DNA from: Apostichopus japonicus
Taxonomy: Eukaryota > Echinodermata > Holothuroidea > Aspidochirotida > Stichopodidae
Assembly (NCBI RefSeq): GCF_037975245.1
Contig: NC_092564.1
Span: 19,351,984 to 19,415,983, forward strand
DNA length: 64,000 nt
Reading direction: 5' to 3'
In this document: piece by piece, positions 12,701 to 22,869 of the stretch
Numbering within the stretch: position 1 is the stretch's first letter
How the letters are laid out: every line of letters begins with the position of its first letter
Notes under the pieces: model-generated
Databases searched by the model: none
The model's input: only the letters and a program-made list of their open reading frames with translations
Told to the model about the DNA's origin: nothing
Program-made: the position numbers and the translations under genes

Positions 12701-14904
12701 TTCAAAGACTGCCAGTAGAACAAGAAACCACAAAATTGTATTTTTCTGCCAGTAAACGTTAAGAACAAAACCATATGTTGAGTCGGTTAACACAAACATC
12801 AGTCCAAGAATTGCAAGAGTTCCATACATAAACTAGGCCCAGCATTGCTGCTTGTTACCAGCAAATACTATTGGGCTGCTCTATAAGCATGTACAGTGAC
12901 TGATACGTGTGTTATACAATGTAGTGCTGGAAAATGCCAGTGAGAATGTGATTTTAGCCAGTACCTTGATTCAGTACTTGGAAGTTTATAACAAGTGGCT
13001 TACATAGGCCTGGGTCTTGTGTGTACGATATCCTACCGAGATATTCTGTTTTTACTATACACTTTCCTACAATTAGGAGGCTAAGAATTGCTTGGAGCTG
13101 AAAGTAACTCATCAGGGAGTGCCAATGATATTGATCAAAAAGCATCATGGTGAAAATAGTTTCAAAATAATGTAAAAAACATATATTCTTCCTGTTCGAA
13201 TCCCAATCAATGGAAGTTTTATATTTTCCGTCAACTAAAAACTCTTGTCTGCTGTATTACAAAATCTGCCTCAAAACATGATCCTGAGAAAGGAAGCAAT
13301 AAATTATCAGAATACTAGGAGTAGGAGGTAGAAGTAGAGCAAATAGGTATCACTGGTACAATGAACCCATAAAAGAATGGAACAATAACCAGGTCTCTTA
13401 AATTACAGTATATAATGTTGACAGAAAAATCAGAAAGTCTGTGACAGGTCGGTTTGTAATCGTTTGTGCATTGAATGTAAGTTCTCCACTCCCTCTCCTC
13501 ACCTCACCCCACCCCTTCCCATCATCTCAAGATGCATAGATCTCCAATACCCCATGACCTATTAAGCTTCTGATCAAGTTTCTGCTCTAGATGATCTACC
13601 TACAGTACCCTCCTCCACCCCATCTCCCCACTACTGTAACTCACAGGATTCTTAAAAATAGATACTTTCACTAGAATATAAAGTGTAGGCTTCCATGAAT
13701 ATAGTCTGACGACCTATTTTATTGCTGTCTCGTCTGCTGACATTTCAGATTTTTACCTTTAATATATATATATTATCATATATATATTTTTTTTCATATA
13801 GCCCTTTACACCAGCGATAGGTCTCAAAGCACTTTACAGACGTTATATTACCCCTGGTCAATGATAACCTGTCCCAGAGACAAACCCTCCAGTCGGCTGC
13901 AGTTATATACTGCGCCCAATGACAAGTTACCTCACAGGTACCCATTTAACCCCTAGGTGGAGATAGGCAAGTGAGATAAAGCATCTTGCCGAAGGACACA
14001 ACGCAATGCACGAGGCATGAATCGAACCAGCAATCCTAGGATCACGCCAATTGGCTACCACGCTCACCTTTACCAGGATAAAGCTTTTTCCTAGTACAGA
14101 CACTAAGATGCAACTAAGATATAAAATAAGCCCTATATATGCTCAAAGCTTTATAGGAATTATCCTAGACAGTTTGTTATTAACTACTGTAGCTCCTCGT
14201 ATGGACACAGTTGGTTCGCAGAAAGGTTTGACTTATTATTCACACTCAAATGGTGTATTTATATTGCAACCTAATAGATGATGTCAACAATGATATATTA
14301 ATACTGTTCATAATTTTTTTTTTACTCTACATCAAAATTCTATAGATTTGTGGTGGCCAGGAAACCTTTTGAAGTTATTAGTAATTATGTGTAATCACCT
14401 GCCAAAAGGCAACAGCAAATTTTCTGGCATTTATTTGATATGAAAAATGATCGGTCATGTTACTGTACTGCATTAAATTCTATGATTGTGGGATTTTAGT
14501 ATGTAATCAAATAAAGTATAAGAATATTTACAGGTGTACCATCATGAATGCAAAAGGATGTTATCAAAGAAACAAAACTCTCTCAAGGAGAGCACGTGCT
14601 TGAAGTAGAAAATACAGTCGAAATGCTTGCAGAATCAAAATCAAAGAGATATTTTTCCCAAATAAAATACTCACAACTGTAAATCATTACCAGACATCTC
14701 CAACACAATCATCACGTGAACGTACGTGACGACGAACGAGATCAAGGCGAATAAGAAGAAGATCCAGACGAATGATTTGATGCTAATTCCATGACAGGCG
14801 ATGATCATACACTCTGGGAGAAAGCAGATCCAATTAGCACGACCCCGCCGCATCTTTTGCGTACTGTACCTCGTTAAGCTCGCAATATAATAATCACAGA
14901 TATT
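1..14904 (-). CDS. Unrecognised multi-exon membrane-protein gene (partial, runs off left edge)
   Basis: Nine short open segments on the minus strand have good splice sites and interlocking phases. In transcription order they are 14904-14675, 12099-11865, 7696-7445 (doubtful), 6444-6388, 4990-4910, 2221-2151, 967-916, 659-557 and 244-192. Every junction I could test keeps the frame: phase 2 at 14675/12099, phase 0 at 6388/4990 and 4910/2221, phase 2 at 2151/967, phase 0 at 916/659, phase 1 at 557/244. The product starts with a basic stretch and one hydrophobic helix, then a Trp/Cys-containing, probably non-cytoplasmic region. I do not recognise the family and assign no function. The true 5' end (perhaps a non-coding exon right of 14904) and the 3' end (left of position 1) are not seen. 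The frame agreement over several independent short exons is the main reason to believe it. Confidence 0.65.
192..244 (-). CDS. Exon of the left minus-strand gene (last visible)
   Basis: This 53 nt exon has acceptor ctttccag and donor gtaatg. It begins by completing a codon left open by the 557-659 exon (phase 1) and reads KVCFGLFVKHFSHFVPK without a stop. It ends in phase 0. No downstream exon can be placed between it and the window edge. Confidence 0.5.
557..659 (-). CDS. Exon of the left minus-strand gene
   Basis: This 103 nt exon has a pyrimidine-rich acceptor (ttttgtttcag) and a consensus donor (gtaagt). It enters in phase 0, reads IIPTEKLLHSITVVLVCKGF and onward, and leaves one extra base. 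A second AG 11 nt inside would break the frame, so the outer acceptor is preferred. Confidence 0.6.
733..775. repeat. TA microsatellite
   Basis: A run of about twenty TA units lies in the intron between the 916-967 and 557-659 exons. The open frames across it (poly Ile-Tyr) are artefacts. Confidence 0.9.
916..967 (-). CDS. Exon of the left minus-strand gene
   Basis: This 52 nt exon has donor gtacag. Only one frame is open (LDFSAGSYSEERMIEEK). That frame needs two bases from the previous exon, which is what 2221-2151 supplies, and it ends in phase 0 as the next exon requires. Confidence 0.6.
968..2150 (-). other. Intron of the left gene, no other feature seen
   Basis: AT-rich sequence between two supported minus-strand exons. 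I see no further exon, tRNA or recognisable transposon end. Confidence 0.5.
2151..2221 (-). CDS. Exon of the left minus-strand gene
   Basis: This 71 nt exon has acceptor ttttttccgtatag and donor gtacag. It starts in phase 0 with DKESILYSAIAYLKYTDGTT and onward and leaves two bases (AG), completed to Arg by the next exon. The codon pattern and exact phase fit on both sides make this one of the better-supported exons. Confidence 0.65.
2243..2727 (-). mobile_element. tRNA-derived SINE with four tandem tRNA-like heads
   Basis: Read on the minus strand, the right part has an A-box-like TGGTCAAGTGGTTAAGGCA and a B-box GGTTCGAGTCC (plus-strand 2511-2521), the internal promoter of a tRNA. A conserved central body follows, and an (ATT)n tail at 2243-2285 marks the 3' end. 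The head is repeated about four times as ~55 bp units (2511-2565, ~2571-2620, ~2622-2660 shortened, ~2666-2720). The body matches the SINE at 13790-14068. It lies in an intron of the left gene in the same orientation as transcription. Confidence 0.8.
4357..4714 (+). mobile_element. Short inverted-terminal-repeat element, copy 1
   Basis: The ends carry TGAAGACTC in inverted orientation (left at ~4366, right as GAGTCTTCA at 4701). The whole ~360 bp body is repeated in inverted orientation at 28454-28823. No coding capacity is seen, so this is a non-autonomous DNA element. The left end begins with TTAA; the right end of this copy does not. Confidence 0.65.
4910..4990 (-). CDS. Exon of the left minus-strand gene
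   Basis: An 81 nt exon (27 codons) with acceptor ttattcgacag and consensus donor gtgagt. It reads INPDVSVAALLFSATSSSPE and onward to a final Tyr, with phase 0 at both ends, so it joins both neighbours without a shift. Confidence 0.65.
6388..6444 (-). CDS. Exon of the left minus-strand gene
   Basis: A 57 nt exon (19 codons) with acceptor ttcattgacag and donor gtaagt. It reads VLSAKCEEDAVHSIYQFLP, phase 0 at both ends. Too short for ORF callers but strongly framed by its splice sites. Confidence 0.6.
6467..6665 (+). repeat. Local ~100 bp tandem duplication
   Basis: The segment with ttagggatataggggaacta, the words acccg and cagac/cagagc, and gcattgcaatgggat occurs twice in direct orientation (about 6467-6560 and 6574-6665). 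It lies in an intron of the left gene and has no coding evidence. Confidence 0.65.
7445..7696 (-). CDS. Possible exon of the left minus-strand gene
   Basis: An open segment starts after acceptor ttttcgacag in phase 0, reads ETVAYLVDGRIYLWSSNCSC and continues for about 83 residues to a stop. Entry phase fits the 11865 donor. No strong donor is visible (candidates gtgcaa after Glu, or gtgtga near the end, both phase 0), so the right-hand boundary is uncertain. It could also be an unrelated open stretch. Confidence 0.35.
   Translation of the reverse strand, partial: ETVAYLVDGRIYLWSSNCSCIRPGCCHLHPVVYFEKQNKKIYTFYSWFDLISDQFPFEVQTAVVDINLQTTNAQYYCSIMFHV
7800..8013 (+). mobile_element. Penelope-like retroelement remnant (GIY-YIG endonuclease region)
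   Basis: Plus-strand translation gives TNVIYLISCRVCGIHYVGET and then a KTTLKKRFYGHRS-type stretch. The spaced I-H-Y...Y-V-G and the R-F-x-G-H-R-S signature are the GIY-YIG endonuclease fused to reverse transcriptase in Penelope-like elements. A stop follows; a second block with RERLWMQRLRTIQPHGLN then resumes in another frame, so the segment between conserved blocks is deleted and the copy is dead. Upstream RT sequence is absent (5' truncation). Confidence 0.75.
8274..8300 (+). mobile_element. 3' tail of the Penelope-like remnant with a hammerhead-like motif
   Basis: GATCC-loop-GGATC can form a short hairpin and is followed directly by GAAACGTC, which resembles stem II plus the GAAA core strand of the hammerhead ribozymes found in Penelope-like elements. 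The CTGATGA strand is degenerate here (tttgaa), so activity is unlikely. The same tail type recurs at 59017-59035. Confidence 0.5.
8301..11159. other. Intronic stretch, no supported feature
   Basis: AT-rich sequence with pyrimidine-rich tracts between exons of the left gene. I found no segment with paired splice sites and a fitting phase, although an extra exon here cannot be excluded. Confidence 0.4.
11160..11860. repeat. Degenerate tandem repeat, unit about 220 bp
   Basis: The block beginning ttacctcacact...ggtgcatttattacct and continuing through ctactaacagtc, ttactgtatctt and cactgatctatcttctc recurs three times (starting near 11178, 11403 and 11618). It ends almost at the donor of the exon at 11865. 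Confidence 0.75.
11865..12099 (-). CDS. Exon of the left minus-strand gene
   Basis: A 235 nt exon with acceptor ccttctcaccag and donor gtaacg. One base completes the codon from 14675 and 78 codons follow, ending in phase 0. Residues include GVNYDYLDVPSINLDRSKDW near the start and a WW...KW...NCK...HICRK segment near the end. The Trp and Cys content suits a folded luminal or extracellular domain. The family is not recognised. Confidence 0.65.
13790..14068 (-). mobile_element. tRNA-derived SINE, second copy
   Basis: It shares with 2243-2727 the central words ctggtcaa(t/c)gataacctgtc, cccatttaa, gaaggacacaa and a degenerate B-box region near 14020. It has the same minus orientation and a T/A-rich 3' side. 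The tRNA-like head is more decayed and present once. Confidence 0.7.
14675..14904 (-). CDS. Transmembrane exon of the left minus-strand gene
   Basis: A 230 nt exon with acceptor ctcttcctacag and donor gtgagt. It is open from its first base (NICDYY...). A Met at 14853-14851 begins MRRGRANWICFLPEC, followed by a ~24-residue hydrophobic helix with core SFVWIFFLFALISFVV. Basic residues before the helix and none just after it suggest an N-in signal anchor (type II). If the Met is the start, the upstream exon is untranslated; otherwise coding continues upstream. Confidence 0.6.
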
Positions 14905-16060
14905 CTGTAGGAAGAGAGCAGAAAGAATGTTATCCAATTAAGATACTGTATTTACATATCGAGGATTAATACGTAAAAATAGTTTAAGTGGTGTACAGAC
15001 TAGTTCACTCCTGCAGTTTCTTCCTGCAGTTTTGACCAACCTTTAATTTTACATATATAGGCCTATGGCAGTCTGCATTAACTAAGTAGGCCTAGCAGCA
15101 CTGTACATCACATGGCTTATCGTTTCACGCCTTTCCTTCTAGTAAAGAAACCTCCACTTCCTGTTGGGTGAATGGAAGTGGAGTCCAATACCAAGCACAA
15201 ACTACAAAGTCTTATGGTTACACAAAGGGTTGAATAAATTGATACTGAAGTGAACACGAAGCACAGGGTTTGATGCACAAATGTAAACACAGTCGTATAC
15301 TCTTCAGCCTTCTTATCATAGGGCACTTTGATGTAAGTTTAACAAACAGTAGGCCAACTGATGCCTTATTAATCTCATGTTACTCTCATTAGTCTTACTC
15401 TTCTAAGCCTAGCACAACGATTGTACTTAATAATATACTATTAGTAGGCCTAATGAATTAAGTAGCCTAAGTTAGGTCTAACTGGTGCGAGTAGTCAAGC
15501 ATGACGTTAGTTCTTGATGGGTGAACTGTGATTGTGAAACATGACATCCAGTCACAACAAGGAATTTGATTTGATTTATATCACATCAAATTACAAAGAC
15601 AATACAAGACACATGGTGTAGGGGTAGCACAGAAAAGTCTGTCCAGCTGACTTAGCCTATTTCCACTTTGGTCCCTGTATAAATACAAAACAGTAAATAA
15701 ATGAGAATACACAAACAGCCAAAACTTCTAAAACATACAAGACACCAAACGAAAACACTTACCAACTCGGTTGGACACAGACCTACATGACAAAGCAACA
15801 GACAGTTTTAATTTCCTCATAAGAGAGTTTTCCGTTTCGCTGAAACAACCATATCTGTAATTCAGTACGTTTTCATCAATAGACAATACTGTGAGGCTTC
15901 ATGTCAATAACATCCGCTAGGAGTAGGACACGGCATCTAATTGAGCCGACACCTAATTGAGTTTCACTGGTACCGTGAGAAAACTGTTTATCAATTACTG
16001 CCGTCTTGTAATAGTGTAGGATACGGTTTTGTTCTGTCCGACCGCTAATATGATATGCCA
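14905..16060. other. Upstream region of the left gene, no gene seen
   Basis: Probable 5' flank or first intron of the left gene. No exon with paired splice sites, SINE or transposon end was identified. Confidence 0.4.
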
Positions 16061-16071
16061 TTTAGGTAAAT

Positions 16072-16149
16072 GAATCTGGAGGATTCATGTCAATTGGGTG
16101 CACGCGTACCATGTATGGAGGGTCATGTGATGTGTTCCAGAGTGGTACC
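16072..16149 (+). repeat. Left arm of a long inverted repeat
   Basis: The stretch with gaatctgga, acgcgtaccatgtatggagg and gtcatgtgatgtgttcca is repeated in reverse complement at ~16637-16730, with ~490 bp between. Either a foldback element or an inverted duplication. Confidence 0.7.
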
Positions 16150-16636
16150 AAACTGATATTTCTCTGTAGCAGTTCGAGAATAGTGTTAGTGACTTCGTAA
16201 AAGATTTGCACCAAGACGGATCGGACATTGGAACTAACGGCATAAGGAGGTACTGGTACTTCAGGCCTACAAAATAGTGCTAATATGCTAACGTTCAACC
16301 TTATTCTCTTGAATGAAGGCAGGTCTTCTACATAATAGATCTTACTTATTAATACAGCTCCAGGGGCAAGCTTTGTCTCATATGGCCTAACGTTATTACT
16401 ACTTGCTATAAGTGAATGTAGAAATGGGAAATGTGGGGAAATGTTTAGTTCAGTGCAACCACGGAATTCTCAATGGAACAGAGCCTAATGCTGCTCGACG
16501 GGAATATATCTATCACGTTAGGCTACAGGCACGGTTATTGCTAGGTAACGGGTGTCGTCTGCTGCTCTAAGCACGCAAACACATTTACGTACTAGTTGGG
16601 TGAAATCATCATGCGTAATAGGGAGAGTAGTATATT

Positions 16637-16730
16637 AGTACCACCCTGGAACACATCACATGACCCTCCATACATGGTACGCGCGTACGCGCGTATTTAC
16701 TGTGTGATAGTTTCTCCAGATTCATTAAAC
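16637..16730 (-). repeat. Right arm of the inverted repeat
   Basis: Reverse complement of 16072-16149, interrupted by an alternating purine-pyrimidine run tacgcgcgtacgcgcgta (16679-16696) that could adopt Z-DNA. Confidence 0.7.
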
Positions 16731-16739
16731 TCGTTGTGA

Positions 16740-19018
16740 TATGCATGAAGCTAGCGCTATATCCCAACACCATCTACAATGGACCGGTACACTCTCTACA
16801 TGTAACTCGGTTACGGTAGGGTAAAAGCCCGCCATCTATTTCGACACAAACACGGCTACAGTGTGATAAAATGGAAAGTTTGGACTTCAAAAAAGAGAAG
16901 AAAAAAACAAAACATATCGAGATATTTAAGTGAATATATACGTTCAGGGACGTATATACATGGGTTTAGAGGTGTCACACACCCCTATGGAAAATCAAAA
17001 GTCGGTCCCAAAACGATGCTAAGTATAAATCCCAAAACTGGAAGCAAATTCAGCGTGGTCGTACAGCAATGACAGCAAGAGTAATAAATACAATGTACAA
17101 ATATGAAGAAAAGGAAACGATATCGTTCTCCGTGTACCTCAGTTCACAGATGCTATATTATATTACTCTTACTATAAAGAATGCTTCAAGCACATGAATG
17201 AATGCACATGAGCAGTGTTATAGGCTACATTCAAATGAAATGGAATTCCTCTCAGAATATATGTCTGCAATTTAAGATCGCTTCAATGTAAACGTAGCTG
17301 AAATCTTTAAGATCCCTATTATGGTTTGAAATACTTTCCAGGAAACTGTGTCCTTTTCTGACATGTATTTATCTTCTAAATATGTTGCATCTTCCCGGGA
17401 TTTTGCTCCCCCCCCCCCGGCCCCCTATACACCCAGACAATAACAATGTGCAGTAGTACAAGTTACAAATCAAAATTCTACTTAGTTGTTGCACTCAGGG
17501 AGTCAGTCTCAAAAAAGTTAGTTGTTTTTAAAATCGTTCTACATTCCCTTGCAAAAAAATGGTGAAAGTACGCACATGTATACACGGTAGTGGAATCGAC
17601 ACCTTCCCTTTAACTGAGTATGTCTCTTCAGTGGTAGTTGCGAACATTTGCAAATGAACTTCGTGGTGCTCAGGATAGAACACCATAGTGTTTCCGCAAA
17701 TGTTGTTACAGTGATATTGGTTTTGAGTTCAGCAAGATTTAAGGAATTTCGGTATCATCACGTGATACTAAAGTTCCATTTTACTTTAAAATCACTTTGG
17801 GAGAATTTCCTTTGCCGCCCATTATGAGTGACTGGAATATTTGCGACTGGATATCGCTGTTAACTGAAGCAATGTTATAACTGTTAAGTTTAAGAGCAAT
17901 TATTTATAGTGATAATTAAAATATATCGAGATGAGTTTTCGCTAAATTAATTTCTGTCAGGGATATTCTACAAGTTTTTGTTGCCAATTACTTTTCCGTT
18001 AGGTTGAAAATGCTGCTATAAAACAACCCGGTGAAGAATGGGACATGATGCGATTTCGAAAATGGATGAATGACAGGATGGTCCCCGCGGCCCCGCTGCA
18101 TAGCTCTCGAAGTTACTGCGAACATCAATTGATTTCAAGCCAGTTTCTTCACCACCCTCACGTGTGAGGATTCGTCACGCTCTGATAAACAATAATGTTA
18201 GTGCGATTAACCAGGGTGTTGCTACATTGTGTTGCTACAGCCTCCACGGATTGACGCAAAGTTGCGACTGGGCAATTCATCCAATGTTTGCATAGGGTGT
18301 TCTGTTGTTGCTGAATTCTGAATTGAGTAAAAATCAAACTACGTATACAATTATTTCAAGGCAATTTGGTACCACATTTGCACGTGGAGGTATTGTCCGA
18401 GCTTGACTTAATGGAATAACACAATTTCACATCAACTTAACACAATATGAAACTAACGGTTATAAACTATTTAGAACAAGTGTATATAGTGAGTGACCCC
18501 ACTATAAATATTTGACAGTGCGAAAAACGCCACCGTGATGCTGTCATAAAACGCATAAACTAATTACCTTAGTTCCAATTTTTTGACGTTTTTAATTTAA
18601 TTTTGTTAGAAAGTATATGCTTATAGAATTCGTTTAATTCACCATTTATTTTGTGATAGAACCTTTCCGTTGTGAAAGTTACATTGAATATACAGTGTTT
18701 AAGGTAGCATATACGCCTATTAAAGCCCGTTGACTTAACACACTAAATCTTAAAAGAAATGTGGTATCTTAAGTCTTGATAGAAGTTCTCACTAGCTAAA
18801 CTCTACCCATTACTGGATAGCTGACGAGTTGGCCATTTATGGCACCATCAAATTTTCGTATCATGACCATGCATATTGTTTTGCATTGAGCGCGTGAAGT
18901 TTTCGTCACTTGTAAACAAACCGTTCTACTTAGTAGTAAACAATTTTCGTAGCTGCTCCTGCATGGGAGGCTGGAAGTTTTTTCACTGTTATGGATTTTC
19001 CAACTCATTACGATTTCA
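16740..19018. other. Intergenic stretch, no supported feature
   Basis: I see only short chance ORFs without splice context, plus scattered homopolymers such as the C run near 17408. Confidence 0.4.
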
Positions 19019-19044
19019 ATATATATATATATATATATATATAT

Positions 19045-20729
19045 CAGGCGCGTATCCAGGGGGGGCGTTGGGGGCGCGCGCCCCCCGGGTAAGAAAAAGA
19101 GGAGAGAAAAAAAGAGAAGAAAAAGGAAAAAAGAGGAGGAGGAGAGGAAGGAAGGGTAAAGAAAAAGAAGAAAGAGAGAAAAAGGAGAAAAGGAGGGAGA
19201 AGAAGAAAACGCCAAGACAACGGGAAGAGAAAGAGGAACAGTGACATCATTACGGCGCTGATCCCTATATACACATGCAGGGTAGCCAGTGACGGATCAA
19301 GGATTTCGGAAGGGGCGTGTGCCTCACCCTACCCCTCCATTTTTGACGTTTCCATTTTTCCTCTCTCACTAATGATCTATATATATACTATATATGGTCT
19401 ATCAAAAATATCAAAAAATAATTTCAAAATAGAAAATGCTTAGTTGCAACTTACAAGGCCTGGGAAGTGTCATTTCCAGCGATCTGGGAGGCATTTTCGG
19501 CAAAAATTTGCTTGTACGCTTCGCGCCAACAAATGGCCCTGGGTAGTGCCATTTCCAGCGATCTTGGAGGCATTTTCGGGCAAAATTTTCTTGTACGCTT
19601 CGCTCCAACTCATGGTGGAGCTACGCTTAGATAATTTGCCTACAGGCTTTGCTCCTCCCTTGGCAAATTATTCTCTACGCGCCTGTTCGAATTTCTAAAG
19701 CAAACAGCAGATATCACATCATATCAGTGAGCATGAAAATGGCGTTCCAGGATGAACAGCCTCAAAACTGCCCGACTTGCCCGAAAAAAATAACCAAAAA
19801 TTTTCGCGCGCGAAGCGCGCGTTCAACATGTAAATGTCACATAAGTAAGCATCGGTTATTACATCGCATGCCATCGTGTACCGAACGGTTCATGAAAGTT
19901 GCGCAGTATACCGCGGGATGCTAATGTAAACAACGAAATGTCTTATGCAGATGGAGAAAAAGCTTGGAAGTCCAATCATGTCAAAACTCTCTTTTACATT
20001 AGACATGGCGAATTAGGGGCTGCAGCCCCACCCCCCCCCCCCCGCCTTCTACGCCTATGTGTGTAATGTTCGGTTTCGGAAATATCTGCTATGTTTTCAT
20101 TTCCGAAACCAAGTTTTATAATAGCCGTTATAAGAAGTTTTAATATTTCTACACCAATAAATTAACTGTGTCGGAATTTTCCAAAATTCCTTCACCAACA
20201 TTCTTCATCACACTTCCCTCTACTCGTGCAATTATTGACCGGTCTGTTAGGGGTTCGAGGAGGTTTTTCTATATTGGTTGTCCATAGATGAAATTTTTGG
20301 CAACATTATGGGTATGTTTTCAAGTGAGTTTATTCACGAGAAATGGGAATTTTCAAATTCTCAACAAATAATGGGCTTAAAACCTTCAAAAGTGGGGCTG
20401 ACGGGTATTGTGGGCCGCGACGTAGAATCACCTACAAAAGCAATGATCCACAGGACATGCGATCAGGTCGAATATGATTTGTGACTGGTGACAATCTTCA
20501 GAAAGGTTATGGATGGAAAAAAAACTATTGGGAAATACTTGGTTCTCAGGCAAAAAGTGTACATCTGGTTGGTCATTTTCAAGCCCGAGAAACGCCATTT
20601 CCGGTGATCTGGGGGGGGGGGGTATCAAAACCAGAAATTTTCTTGTACGCTGCGCGCCAACCGATGGTGGCGCTCCGCTTAGATAGTAATTCGCGCCCCC
20701 CGGGTTAGAAAATCCTGGATACGCCCCTG
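19045..20729 (+). mobile_element. Composite hAT-like insertion flanked by TA repeats
   Basis: The left end CAGGCGCGTATCCAGG and right end CCTGGATACGCCCCTG are inverted repeats. Both abut (TA)n, so an 8 bp duplication cannot be told from the microsatellite. The interior is a mosaic: a purine-rich tract (19086-19245), another end of the same type (CAGTGACGGATCAAGG near 19289), internal pieces with ttcttgtacgcttcgc, and a segment (19735-20070) whose reverse complement is at 39090-39300. No transposase is visible. Confidence 0.6.
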
Positions 20730-22160
20730 TATATATATATATATATATTTATTTATATAACTTGTTACTTAATATGGGGTAAGAAGAAGGTCAGCCGGAG
20801 CAAATTTAACTGTGAGATTGCGTAAAGAAGATTAGGACCGTAAATGCTCTCCAGTTATGCAAATTTGACCAGTTGATAGAAGAATCGCCAAGCTCAGGCT
20901 TTAATGGCAAACAATTAACTGACACTATATACCAAGGTCACACGTAGAGCCGAAAAAGTTGAGTCACTAAAACTGCACAAATACAAGCCCCCCACGGTCA
21001 CGTCTCAATGAACAAAATGAAAGAAATACAATTAGTTAACGCCACCGCCATTCAGGCTGTCTACGTACAATGGTTATACTTGGTACCCAGCCATAGCTGA
21101 TAGGTTACGTACAATGGTTATACTTGGTATACCCTACAACTGATAGTTTACCTTTATTACAACATAACCAAACACTGGAACGCTTCTCTAGAAATCGCCT
21201 ATAGTATCCTTACTGAGATATTGGTGACGTCAGGTCATGTTAAACACGACGATAATATATTTGTTCGGTTTATTCTGGAATGTGGGATTTATAAATTGAT
21301 ACAATATTTGTATTTTCATCTGTATATCAGGGCTAACGGAGACGGTTTTGTTCATCTGACTATAGGAAACACGGGATGATCTTATTGGAATAACACTGTA
21401 CACTGATATACATGTATTGGCGCTAAAAGGAGAATCAAGGAAAAGGATTGTTAAAACAAGGTTTGTATCATATTCAAGAGGTCTGTGTGTGTGTATGTGA
21501 ATGCTTAATAGTTATATAAACGAATGTATATGTGTGTGAGTATATTCATATGTTTCTGGTGTCCTGCGTCACTTAATCGTGCACATTATTTCATAGGAAT
21601 TATCACGACAAATGAATGGATATGCACCATTTTACTTCTCTCCGGTCGCCACCGTTATGCAAGAAAAATATTTCACAGCAACATGTATCATTAGTTTACC
21701 CCACAATTTAAAGGATGACTTTGTTTACAAACTTCATATTGGTATGTTGTATAGACTGTTCAAAAGCACTGCTCTTGGTCCATAAAAATGACCCTTTAGA
21801 CCTATGATGAGTGCCATCAATGAAAGTAGCTGAACTACTTAGTCTAACACACAGTTCATTATAGGTCAGATCCTCGGATATAACATAAAACTCAAATGCA
21901 ATATCAAAAGGCTTTCTATTGCCTTTCATAACATATGTTATTAATGTATTATAAATTTGTCAAATACAAATGGTGTTTGAATGTGTTCCAATAATGTTCT
22001 GTAGTTTATAGTTTATATGACGTAAACAGAATATGTTCTGATTTGATTTATCAGAATAATTTTTAAAACAATGATTTGACATTAACATTTAGGCCTGCAC
22101 TGAGGAGATGACGTCATCATCAAGTCAGCGTTAAAGCAGCACTCCTTGAGATTTACTGCA
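20730..22160. other. Intergenic stretch, no supported feature
   Basis: Contains a short direct repeat (gtacaatggttatacttggta near 21066 and 21111) and nothing I can call a gene. Confidence 0.4.

Positions 22161-22163
<3 letters not shown>

Positions 22164-22211
<48 letters not shown>
22164..22211. repeat. TA microsatellite
   Basis: About twenty-four TA units. Confidence 0.9.
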
Positions 22212-22213
<2 letters not shown>

Positions 22214-22570
22214 CGGGGAATTGAAAAGCCGGAATGGCTGTATAGACACATAGCAATCGCCAGCCGATTCACGCAGAGATTACAGTAACTAATGTAAATC
22301 TTCAAGTTTTGTACCACAGTAATTACTTGTATTGTGCTGACAAATCTGATATATCGGTAGCATGGTGCTATTAGGATTACAGTAAGGGTTGAGGATATGT
22401 GTAATCCCGACAAATCCCAATAACTGGATTTGTTGGAATGACACTTATCCTCAGTTCTTATGGTACTCGTAATAGCACGTCCTACCAATTTATATCACGA
22501 TCCGGTTTTTAATTTGGAACAAAACTTTAGGATTTACAGTAGTAACTGTGTTCTCTGTGTGTGTCGGGTG

Positions 22571-22856
22571 CAGGCGCGTAGCCAAGGGGGGGGGGGCGAA
22601 GGGGGCAGCCGCCCCCCCTTGAGCATAATTTTTTTTTTTTATGTTTTTATGATATCGCTAGTATTTTCAAAAGAGAAAATGCTAAGATGCAACTTACAAG
22701 GCCTGGGAAGTGCCTTTTCCAGCGATCTGGGAGGCATTCTAAGCCAAAATTTTCTTGTACGCTTCGCGCAAAACATGGTGGCGCTACGCTTAGTAGTTTT
22801 CAATGCCGAATCTACAGTTTCGCCCCTCCCTTGGCAAATTCCTGGCTACGCGCCTG
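22571..22856 (+). mobile_element. Complete hAT-like MITE (286 bp)
   Basis: Terminal inverted repeats CAGGCGCGTAGCCA (left) and TGGCTACGCGCCTG (right) are bounded by a perfect 8 bp duplication GTCGGGTG at 22563-22570 and 22857-22864. The CAGG start and 8 bp duplication are typical of hAT elements. The interior has a G run, a C run and the words ttcttgtacgcttcgcgc, and no transposase. Confidence 0.8.
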
Positions 22857-22869
22857 GTCGGGTGCAATC

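Noticed and set aside
15876-16298. Minus-strand ORFs around the inverted repeat
   Set aside because: They overlap the repeat arm and lack splice support or recognisable domains.
18796-19274. Overlapping ORFs of 76-139 codons on both strands
   Set aside because: Low-complexity Ser/Phe/Leu or Lys/Glu/Arg translations of a purine-rich tract inside the composite element; no splice context.
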